Shown: one piece after another, positions 1-5,532 of the stretch | Numbering within the stretch: position 1 is the first letter of the stretch | Layout of the letters: every line of letters begins with the position of its first letter | Source: Lentzea sp. | GTDB taxonomy: Bacteria > Actinomycetota > Actinomycetes > Mycobacteriales > Pseudonocardiaceae | Assembly (NCBI GenBank): GCA_030146905.1 | Contig: JASLAV010000264.1 | Span: forward strand, 1 to 5,813 | Length of the DNA: 5,813 nucleotides | Direction of reading: 5' to 3' | The notes under the pieces: generated by a model | What the model saw: only the letters and a program-made list of their open reading frames with translations | Told to the model about the DNA's origin: nothing | Databases searched by the model: none | Made by a program: the position numbers and the translations under genes

Positions 1-362
1 AGCGCGACGCCCAGCGGCTGCCCGGTCGCGTCCGACACCGACAGCACCACGGCCGCTCCCGCCGCGCAGACCCAGACGGCCGCAGCGGTCGCGGCGGTGC
101 GCACGGCGGCGAAGGCCTGCGCGGTCAGCCGGGTGCGACGAGGCGGGGCGGGAACCACGAGCGCGGCGAACACCAGCGCGCCCACCGTCACCGTGGCGGC
201 GGCGTTGGCGAGCGTGCGCACCAGCCCGAACACCAGCGACGTGACCCTGCCGGGATCGCTGTCGCCCAGCGCGGCGTGCACATCGCCCGCCCACAGCACG
301 ACAACACCAACGCACACAACGGAAACCGCCGACGCCGTGACGCCGGCCCTGCTCACCCTCAC
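1..362 (-). CDS. CopD-like (CopD/CtaG-type) copper membrane protein, N-terminal fragment
   Basis: Partial gene: the 5' end is in the window and the rest runs off the left edge. About 120 residues are visible. They show three hydrophobic helices (roughly residues 8-26, 52-71 and 88-110) separated by short polar loops, with a basic RR-R loop near 75-78. The stretch LVFGLVRTLANAAATVTVGA followed by a helix ending in VVLSVSDATGQPLG resembles the start of actinobacterial proteins that fuse a CopD copper-resistance domain to a CtaG cytochrome-oxidase-assembly domain. Those are known or proposed to move or insert copper at the membrane. The start is uncertain: in-frame GTG codons lie at 368, 362 and 356, an in-frame stop lies at 413-411, and no clear Shine-Dalgarno decides between them. 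It follows the PepSY gene by 73 nt on the same strand, with no terminator seen, so co-transcription is likely. It could be a plain CopD without CtaG; the missing part would tell. Confidence 0.68.
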   Translation of the reverse strand, partial: MRVSRAGVTASAVSVVCVGVVVLWAGDVHAALGDSDPGRVTSLVFGLVRTLANAAATVTVGALVFAALVVPAPPRRTRLTAQAFAAVRTAATAAAVWVCAAGAAVVLSVSDATGQPLGVA

Positions 363-435
363 CCCCACCAGTCGGACACCCGGCGGCCCTGGTTCCCGGA
401 GGAGCGAACCTCATCCGCCCGTGTGACGCACCTGA

Positions 436-1872
436 CTACGGGAGGCTGCCGGCCGCCTGCTTGCGCCGTGAGGCGCGAACGGCGCCGATGACTCCGTCGA
501 GGACCAGGAACGCGACGAGGCTGAGGCCCAGCAACGGGATGGCCCAGCCGATCGCGATCAGCACCAGCGGAGCCGGGATGACGAACCACAGCGGCAGCTG
601 CTGCCACCCTCCGCGCTGGGGCGCAGTCCCGAAGGCCGCCCGGCGGTCGGCGCGGGTCGGTCGGCGCTGCCACCACATCCGGTAGCCGAAGAAGATCAGC
701 GCCAGGATCGCCGCGGCCAGCAGCAGGAGCGCGATCTGGTTGGCCAGGCCGAACAGCACGCCCATGTGGGCCAGGATGCCCAGCGAGGACAGCTTCGCGA
801 GGAACGGGCGGTCGGCGAAGTCGGCGCGGGCGGTGACGGTCGCACCGGCGGGGTCGACGGCGGCCTTGTCCTGGCGGATCGGCCAGGTGTTGTCGATCTG
901 CGTGACGGACCAGGCCGATCCGGGGGTGCCGGGGGTGAGCTCGACGGGTCCGTCGTGGCCCGCGCCGCGCCCGGTCGTGAGCACGCGGTCGAAGGTCGCC
1001 GGGTCGACGGGCGTCGCGGTGCCAGCGGTGCCGTTGTGCTCCGAGTGCTCACCCGCCGCGGGGGCGGTGGGCGCGGAACCGGGCAGCGCGGTGTCGAGAG
1101 CGGGCGCCTTGGCGTCGAGCGCGATCAGCGCGGCGCTGAAGTTCTCGCCGGCGTACGTCGACCAGGTCAGGCCGGTGGCCGACAGGAAGAGCGCGCCGGC
1201 CAGGGCCCACACGCCGAGGCTCGCGTGCCAGGAGCGGGTCCTGCGCACACCCTTGGCGCCCTTCTCCGGCACGAGCAGGGCGCGCACCCTGCGCTTGGCG
1301 GTGCGGCGGCGTGCGATCCAGAGCACGAGGCCGACGAGCGAGAGCACCCACAGCCAGCTCGCCGCGAGCTCCGAGTACAGGCTGCCGGTCGGCCCGAGGT
1401 TGAGGTCCCGGTGCAGCTGGTCGAGCCACGTGACGGCCGGTGTCGCACCCGCCCACGTCGTCAGCTCGCCCAGCACCTCCGCGCTGTGGGGGTTGACGTA
1501 GACGGTCTTGCTGTACTCCTCGGCCAGCCCGGGCGCCGGGAACACGACGCGCGTCGCGGCCTCCGGGGCGTCGAAGACCTGCACCGCGGTCACGGTTCCC
1601 TCCGGCAGCGCCGCCTGGGCAGCGGCCACCTGTTCGGAGACGGGGCGCGCCGGGCCCGCGGCCGGCTCCACCCACAGCTTGTCGCCGTAGAGGACGTCGT
1701 CGATCTGCGGGGCGAACGCGTACAGCATTCCCGACAAAGCCGCTATGACCAGGAACGGGCCGACGAGCACCCCTGCGTAGAAGTGCAGCCTGCGCAGCAG
1801 CGGGACCACGGAGATCCGGCTGGTGCGGGGCGTCTCGTCGGTTCTCTCGAGCTCGACGACGGGAGCGGACAT
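436..1872 (-). CDS. PepSY-associated transmembrane (PepSY_TM) domain protein
   Basis: Predicted 478-aa integral membrane protein. A membrane-anchor motif RRLHFYAGVLVGPFLVIAAL (residues about 27-46) opens helix 1. An extracytoplasmic PepSY-like domain follows (about 75-140), then WLDQLHRDLNLG (about 149-160) leading into helix 2 (171-187) and a basic cytoplasmic loop. RSWHASLGVW starts helix 3 (about 217-236), a second external domain spans about 240-360, and AHMGVLFGLANQ begins helix 4 (to about 397). Two more hydrophobic segments lie at about 428-465. Histidines H30, H154, H216 and H369 sit at helix ends, as in the PepSY_TM family (known relatives include proteins linked to iron or metal reduction and uptake). 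The second external domain carries a His-rich GEHSEHNG (H276, H279). The start at 1872 is chosen because AGAGG lies 6 nt upstream and the residues before it look unlike the family. An in-frame extension to 1947 or 1983 exists. The family's biochemical role is poorly defined; a metal or redox role with the CopD-like neighbour is inference. Confidence 0.85.
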   Translation of the reverse strand: MSAPVVELERTDETPRTSRISVVPLLRRLHFYAGVLVGPFLVIAALSGMLYAFAPQIDDVLYGDKLWVEPAAGPARPVSEQVAAAQAALPEGTVTAVQVFDAPEAATRVVFPAPGLAEEYSKTVYVNPHSAEVLGELTTWAGATPAVTWLDQLHRDLNLGPTGSLYSELAASWLWVLSLVGLVLWIARRRTAKRRVRALLVPEKGAKGVRRTRSWHASLGVWALAGALFLSATGLTWSTYAGENFSAALIALDAKAPALDTALPGSAPTAPAAGEHSEHNGTAGTATPVDPATFDRVLTTGRGAGHDGPVELTPGTPGSAWSVTQIDNTWPIRQDKAAVDPAGATVTARADFADRPFLAKLSSLGILAHMGVLFGLANQIALLLLAAAILALIFFGYRMWWQRRPTRADRRAAFGTAPQRGGWQQLPLWFVIPAPLVLIAIGWAIPLLGLSLVAFLVLDGVIGAVRASRRKQAAGSLP

Positions 1873-1878
1873 GCGACA

Positions 1879-1883
1879 CCTCT
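1879..1883 (-). promoter_or_regulatory. Shine-Dalgarno site for the PepSY gene (start-deciding)
   Basis: On the minus strand AGAGG lies 6 nt upstream of the ATG at 1872-1870. This is the best ribosome-binding site in the leader and favours this start over the in-frame ATGs at 1947 and 1983, whose upstream sequences match less well. Confidence 0.6.
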
Positions 1884-1920
1884 GCGAAGGACGGAGTGCG
1901 AACTTGCAGCAGTGGTCGTT

Positions 1921-1942
1921 CGGGAACCGCGGATAGTTCCCG
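1921..1942 (-). promoter_or_regulatory. Inverted repeat / hairpin in the PepSY gene leader
   Basis: The arms CGGGAAC (1921-1927) and GTTCCCG (1936-1942) are perfectly complementary and flank an 8-nt loop. The repeat ends about 48 nt before the chosen PepSY start, so it would lie in the mRNA leader, or be a DNA operator if transcription starts downstream of it. It has no T-run and points into a gene, so it is not a terminator. It overlaps the weaker upstream in-frame start region (ATG at 1947). A 7-bp repeat can arise by chance in G/C-rich DNA, so function is only suggested. Confidence 0.4.
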
Positions 1943-2062
1943 CGCATGTGCGGATTTCCCGGCGCGCGTTGACGGGCGTCCATCGGCTCGCTTTACGTCG
2001 TCGAGGGCACCGGGCTCGGCGGAGGTTCCGGTCTCGTAGGACCCGCCGGATGCGCACGGCAG

Positions 2063-2074
2063 GCGATTCATCGC
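2063..2074. repeat. 12-bp inverted repeat in the divergent intergenic region
   Basis: The sequence is GCGAT-TC-ATCGC, with perfect 5-bp arms around a 2-nt centre. It sits about 10 nt to the left of the AT-rich palindromic patch, between the two divergent genes, where an auxiliary operator could sit. It is short, and no regulator is encoded in the window to pair with it. Confidence 0.3.
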
Positions 2075-2084
2075 TCCGTGTACC

Positions 2085-2110
2085 TTTAAGTCAGTCAATT
2101 GATTTAAATC
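2085..2110. promoter_or_regulatory. AT-rich imperfect palindrome: candidate operator and promoter region
   Basis: This is the only strongly AT-rich patch in a very G/C-rich window. Positions 2085-2108 form a 24-bp imperfect inverted repeat: outer arms TTTAA/TTAAA, with an inner TCA/TGA match and most other positions pairing or G-T wobble. It contains the perfect palindromes TCAATTGA (2095-2102) and GATTTAAATC (2101-2110). On the minus strand TTGACT (2098-2093) resembles a -35 element for the PepSY operon, but its -10 partner is weak. On the plus strand TTAAAT (2104-2109) could be a -10 for the monooxygenase gene, about 47 nt before its start. The length and symmetry fit a dimeric repressor such as a TetR- or MarR-type protein. 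That assignment is inference; no regulator gene is in the window. Confidence 0.5.
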
Positions 2111-2140
2111 TCGGGCGTCGCAGCGCGGTGCGCGGCGCCC

Positions 2141-2150
2141 AGGAGAGAGG
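2141..2150 (+). promoter_or_regulatory. Shine-Dalgarno site for the Baeyer-Villiger monooxygenase gene
   Basis: The purine run AGGAGAGAGG ends 6 nt before the ATG at 2157, supporting that start. Confidence 0.7.
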
Positions 2151-2156
2151 GCGGGC

Positions 2157-3968
2157 ATGTCGGCACTCGACCCCTTGGGGACCCCTGACGAGCCGGGGTT
2201 CGACCCCGAGGCCCTGCGTGAGCGCTACCGGCTGGAACGGGACAGGCGGGTGCGCCCGGACGGCGCCGAGCAGTACCGGCGCGCGGAGGCGGAGTTCGGC
2301 TACTACGCGGAGGACCCCTACACGGAGCCCGGCTTCACCAGGGAACCGGTGCGCGACCGGGTGGACGCGGTGGTCATCGGCGGCGGGTTCGGCGGGCTGC
2401 TGGCGGGCGCGCGGCTGCGGCAGGCGGGACTGGAGCGCATCCGGATCATCGAGAAGGCGGGGGACTTCGGCGGCACCTGGTACTGGAACCGGTATCCGGG
2501 CATCCACTGCGACGTCGAGTCCTACGTCTACCTCCCGCTGCTGGAGGAGGTCGGGTACGTCCCGCGGTGGAAGTACTCGCCCGGCGAGGAGATCCGGCAG
2601 CACGCCATGGCGATCGGCAGGACGTTCGACCTGTACGCGGACGCGTTCTTCCAGACCGGCGTGAGAGAGCTGCGGTGGGACGACGGCGAGTGGGTCGTGC
2701 GGACCGACCGCGACGACGAGGTCCGCGCGACGTACGTGGTGGTGTCGAACGGCACGCTCGACCACCCGAAGCTGCCGCGCGTTCCCGGCATCGAGGACTT
2801 CGCGGGGCACACGTTCCACACGAGCCGCTGGGACTACGGCTACACCGGCGGTGACGCGAACGGCGGCCTCACCGGGCTCGCGGACAAGCGCGTCGCGGTG
2901 ATCGGCACGGGGGCGACCGCCATCCAGGTGGTGCCGCACCTGGGCCGCGACGCCCGGCAGCTGTACGTCTTCCAGCGCACGCCCTCGTCGGTGGACGTGC
3001 GGGGCAACCGCCCCACCGACCCGGAGTGGGCCGCCTCGCTCGAACCCGGCTGGCAGACGCGGCGCCGGGAGAACTTCCAGGCCATCGTGACGGGTCACGA
3101 GACCGAGGTGGACCTGGTCGACGACGCGTGGACGGCGAGCGGTCGGCTGCTCGGGAAGATCGTCCCCACGGACGCGAACGCGCACTTGGACCCGGCGGAG
3201 TGGGAACGGGTCGAGGAGCACCTCGACTTCGTGAAGATGAACGAGCTGCGCGCCCGCGTGGACGAGATCGTCGAGGACCCGGCGACGGCGGAGCTGCTCA
3301 AGCCCTGGTACCGCTACGGCTGCAAGCGGCCGACGTTCAGCGACGAGTACCTCCAGACGTTCAACCGCCCCAACGTGACCGTGGTCGACACGGCCGACCA
3401 CGGCGGCGTCGAGCGGATCACCGAGAACGCGATCGTCGTCGGCGGCGTCGAGTACGAGGTCGACTGCATCGTCTTCGCCACCGGCTTCGCGGTCGGGATG
3501 TCCGACGTGATGACCGGCCGCCTGCCCGTGCACGGCAGGGACGGGGCGGGGTTGCTGCAGTCGTGGGCCACCGGTGGTGTGCGCACGCTGCACGGCTTCT
3601 GCAGCAACGGTTTCCCGAACCTCTTCCACCTCGGGCCCCTGCAGAACGCGCCCTCGGTGAACTTCACGCACGTGCTGGACGAGCAGGCGATCCACATCGG
3701 CGAGGTGGTCGCGCAGGCGCGCCGGCGCGGGGTGAAGTGCGTGGAACCGACCGCAGAGGCCGAACGCGCGTGGGTCGAGACGATCCGGGCCAGCTCCCCC
3801 GAGCGCGGGCGGTACGACGCCGAGTGCACCCCCGGCTACTACAACAACGAGGGCAGGACGCGCGGTCCCCGGCTGACCTACGGGCCCGGTCCCGCCGCCT
3901 TCCACCGGTTGCTGCGCGAATGGCGTGCGGGCAACGGCATCGAGGAGGTGCTCGGCGATGCGAGCTGA
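2157..3968 (+). CDS. FAD/NADPH-dependent Baeyer-Villiger monooxygenase (type I, long class)
   Basis: Predicted 603-aa flavoprotein that would use NADPH and O2 to insert oxygen next to a ketone, giving an ester or lactone; cytoplasmic, with no signal peptide. A charged N-terminal extension (1-67, with LRERYRLERDRRVRPDGAEQY) precedes the FAD Rossmann motif GGGFGG (75-80). The family motif GGTWYWNRYPGIHCD (105-119) follows, with D119 at the active-site Asp position. The BVMO fingerprint FxGxxxHxxxWD is complete (F215, G217, H221, W225, D226). The NADPH-binding Rossmann motif is GTGATA (250-255). GCKRP (388-392) places R391 at the catalytic arginine position known from PAMO and CHMO. VFATGF (439-444) and CTPGYYNNEG (557-566) complete the picture. 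The length and N-terminal extension resemble the cyclopentadecanone monooxygenase/PtlE-PenE group, so bulky or macrocyclic ketones, terpenoids or steroids are possible substrates; the true substrate cannot be read. It overlaps the next gene by 11 nt. All key residues are intact. Confidence 0.93.
   Translation: MSALDPLGTPDEPGFDPEALRERYRLERDRRVRPDGAEQYRRAEAEFGYYAEDPYTEPGFTREPVRDRVDAVVIGGGFGGLLAGARLRQAGLERIRIIEKAGDFGGTWYWNRYPGIHCDVESYVYLPLLEEVGYVPRWKYSPGEEIRQHAMAIGRTFDLYADAFFQTGVRELRWDDGEWVVRTDRDDEVRATYVVVSNGTLDHPKLPRVPGIEDFAGHTFHTSRWDYGYTGGDANGGLTGLADKRVAVIGTGATAIQVVPHLGRDARQLYVFQRTPSSVDVRGNRPTDPEWAASLEPGWQTRRRENFQAIVTGHETEVDLVDDAWTASGRLLGKIVPTDANAHLDPAEWERVEEHLDFVKMNELRARVDEIVEDPATAELLKPWYRYGCKRPTFSDEYLQTFNRPNVTVVDTADHGGVERITENAIVVGGVEYEVDCIVFATGFAVGMSDVMTGRLPVHGRDGAGLLQSWATGGVRTLHGFCSNGFPNLFHLGPLQNAPSVNFTHVLDEQAIHIGEVVAQARRRGVKCVEPTAEAERAWVETIRASSPERGRYDAECTPGYYNNEGRTRGPRLTYGPGPAAFHRLLREWRAGNGIEEVLGDAS
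3942..3948 (+). promoter_or_regulatory. Shine-Dalgarno site for the propeller gene, inside the monooxygenase gene
   Basis: GAGGAGG within the last codons of the monooxygenase gene lies 9 nt before the ATG at 3958. It decides the start of the propeller gene against the upstream in-frame ATG at 3925 and implies coupled translation of the two genes. Confidence 0.75.
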
Positions 3969-5532
3969 CGGCCGTTACGGCCCGACCGGTGCCCCGCGTT
4001 CCGCGAGGGGCACGATCTCGCGGCTCACCCCGCCCAGCTCGCTGTGGGGCTCGAACGGCGTCGCGTTCGGCCCGGACGGGAGGCTCCACGTCGCGCAGTT
4101 CGTCGCGGGCCGGATCAGCGCCGTGGACCTCGGCTCCGGTGAGGTCGAGACCGTGGTGGACATGGACGGTCCCGTGCAGTCGCCGGACGACCTGGCCTTC
4201 GGTGCCGACGGTTCGATGTACATCACGGACCTCGTACCGGGACGGGTGTGGCGGCGGAGCCCGGACGGCGAGTTCACGCTCGTCGCCGACGACGTGGTGC
4301 TGCCCAACGGCATCGCCTGTGTGGGCGACAGGTTGTTCGTCAACGAGATGCGCATGGGCGGCCGGGTGCTCGAACTGTTCCCCGGCGGCGGGGAACCGGT
4401 GGTGCTCGCGGAGGGACTCGCGCTGGGCAACGCCATGCAGCTCGGGCCCGACGGCTACCTCTACTACCCGCACATGGTCACGAACGAGGTGCACCGCGTG
4501 TCCCCGGACGGCGGCGGGCCCGAACTGGTCGCGCGGGACGTCCACCAGCCGGTGGCCGTGCGCTTCGACCTGGCGGGGCAGCTGACGGTGCTGTCCCGCG
4601 GCGACGCCGGGATCGTCACGCGGATCGACCTCGCCTCCGGCAGTCGCACGGTCGTGCCGGGCGAACTGTCCGGAATGGACAACGCCGCGTTCGACGCGGA
4701 GAACCGGATGTTCGTCTCCAGCTTCGCGGCGGGTGGCATCGCGGAGCTCGCTCCCGACGGGCGCGCACGGCTGATCGTGCCCAAGGGCTTCGTCGGTCCC
4801 TACGGCGTGGCGGTCGACCGCGCCGGCACCGTGTACGCGGGGGACAACTTCCGGCTGGCGACCGTGTCCGGCGGCGAGGCGGGCACCCGCGAGCTGCTCG
4901 CGTCGAGCCACGGCGTCGCGACCGACGACCTCGGCCGGGTGCACGTCAGCTCGCAGTCCGGTGCGGTGCGCACGTACGAACCGGAACGGCGGGAATTCAC
5001 GACGAGGGCGGAGGAGCTCGACCGCCCCGGTGGCGTCGCGGTGCGCTCCGACGGCATGCTCGTGGTGGCGGAGACCGGTGCGGGCCGCGTGGTGGGCATC
5101 GACGGCGAGAACGCTCTCACCGTTCTGGCCGACGGACTGCACACCCCGGTCGACGTTGCGGTCGACGCGGAGGACCGGTGCTACGTCAGCGATGAGGAGC
5201 GCGGTGAGGTCTTCCGGATCGACGACGGCCTCGTGGTCGTGGCGGAAGGGCTCCAACGGCCGCAGGGCATCGCGGTGAGCGGCGATGAGCTGTTCGTCGT
5301 GGAGACGGGCACGCGCCGGTTGCTCTCGGTCGACCTCGTCACCGGGGACCGCCTGGTCGAGGCCGAGGAGCTCGCGGTCGGGCTGCCGCCGGGGCTCACC
5401 CGCGTCCAGCCTGAGCCGCGAGGTCACGCGTCGGTGCCGGTGCCGTTCGCCGGAGTCGCGGTGGGGCCTGACGGCTCGCTCCACGTCTCGGCGAACGGCG
5501 AGGGCAGCGTGCTGCGCATCAGCCGTCGTTAG
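3958..5532 (+). CDS. SMP-30/gluconolactonase-like double beta-propeller protein
   Basis: Predicted 524-aa protein without signal peptide or membrane segment, so probably cytoplasmic. After about 30 N-terminal residues the whole chain is 12 repeats of roughly 38-45 residues with the pattern P-x-G-[VI]-A-(x)5-G-x-[LV]-[YF]-V-x-[DE], as in SMP-30/NHL blades. Blades start near 31, 75, 116, 157, 198, 240, 281, 318, 357, 397, 435 and 498. The eleventh has an insertion (about 464-497) and the last is short, ending at the stop. Twelve repeats fit two six-bladed propellers in tandem, about twice the usual 270-300 aa of SMP-30 lactonases. Blades 1-6 carry N33, D77, N117, N158 and D241 at the channel-facing position, whereas blades 7-12 carry Y, H, G, V, Q and A there. 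The known family role is metal-dependent lactone or ester hydrolysis, which would suit a partner of the upstream lactone-forming monooxygenase, but the N-terminal Glu ligand of SMP-30 is not evident. Strictosidine-synthase-like or pure binding roles are alternatives. Confidence 0.85.
   Translation: MRADGRYGPTGAPRSARGTISRLTPPSSLWGSNGVAFGPDGRLHVAQFVAGRISAVDLGSGEVETVVDMDGPVQSPDDLAFGADGSMYITDLVPGRVWRRSPDGEFTLVADDVVLPNGIACVGDRLFVNEMRMGGRVLELFPGGGEPVVLAEGLALGNAMQLGPDGYLYYPHMVTNEVHRVSPDGGGPELVARDVHQPVAVRFDLAGQLTVLSRGDAGIVTRIDLASGSRTVVPGELSGMDNAAFDAENRMFVSSFAAGGIAELAPDGRARLIVPKGFVGPYGVAVDRAGTVYAGDNFRLATVSGGEAGTRELLASSHGVATDDLGRVHVSSQSGAVRTYEPERREFTTRAEELDRPGGVAVRSDGMLVVAETGAGRVVGIDGENALTVLADGLHTPVDVAVDAEDRCYVSDEERGEVFRIDDGLVVVAEGLQRPQGIAVSGDELFVVETGTRRLLSVDLVTGDRLVEAEELAVGLPPGLTRVQPEPRGHASVPVPFAGVAVGPDGSLHVSANGEGSVLRISRR

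Noticed and set aside
97..426. Plus-strand 109-codon open frame near the left edge
   Set aside because: Thr/Ser/Ala-rich shadow. The opposite strand encodes a helix-loop pattern matching a CopD-like membrane protein.
363..435. Possible terminator between the PepSY and CopD-like genes
   Set aside because: No stem with convincing arms or T-run was found in the 73-nt gap, so read-through is the simpler reading.
1873..1983. Longest start for the PepSY gene (ATG at 1983)
   Set aside because: The extra 37 residues are not like the family, and the ATG at 1872 has the best Shine-Dalgarno at suitable spacing. The intermediate ATG at 1947 is kept open as a finding.
766..2664. Long plus-strand open frame (632 codons) across the PepSY gene and into the monooxygenase gene
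   Set aside because: The translation is Arg/Gly-rich low-complexity sequence with no family motifs. It is antisense to a well-recognised membrane protein and then out of frame with the monooxygenase, so it is a G/C-bias shadow.
2091..3905. Long minus-strand open frame (604 codons) antisense to the monooxygenase
   Set aside because: It has composition typical of a shadow frame (rich in Val, Arg, His, Pro), no domain, and mirrors a gene with all its catalytic motifs intact.
3925..3957. Upstream ATG (3925) as the start of the propeller gene
   Set aside because: It has no good ribosome-binding site and would lengthen the overlap with the monooxygenase gene to 44 nt. GAGGAGG sits correctly for the ATG at 3958.
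3026..4585. Plus-strand out-of-frame open frame spanning the monooxygenase/propeller junction
   Set aside because: It is Arg/Ala/Gly-rich and out of frame with two recognised genes. It is a shadow, not a fusion.
3664..5484. Long minus-strand open frame (606 codons) antisense to the propeller gene
   Set aside because: Its apparent repeats only mirror the repeated propeller coding sequence on the other strand; there is no independent motif or ribosome-binding site.
3958..5532. DNA-level tandem repeats or a recent duplication inside the propeller gene
   Set aside because: The repeats are clear only at the protein level. Nucleotide sequence between blades is well diverged, so the duplication is old.
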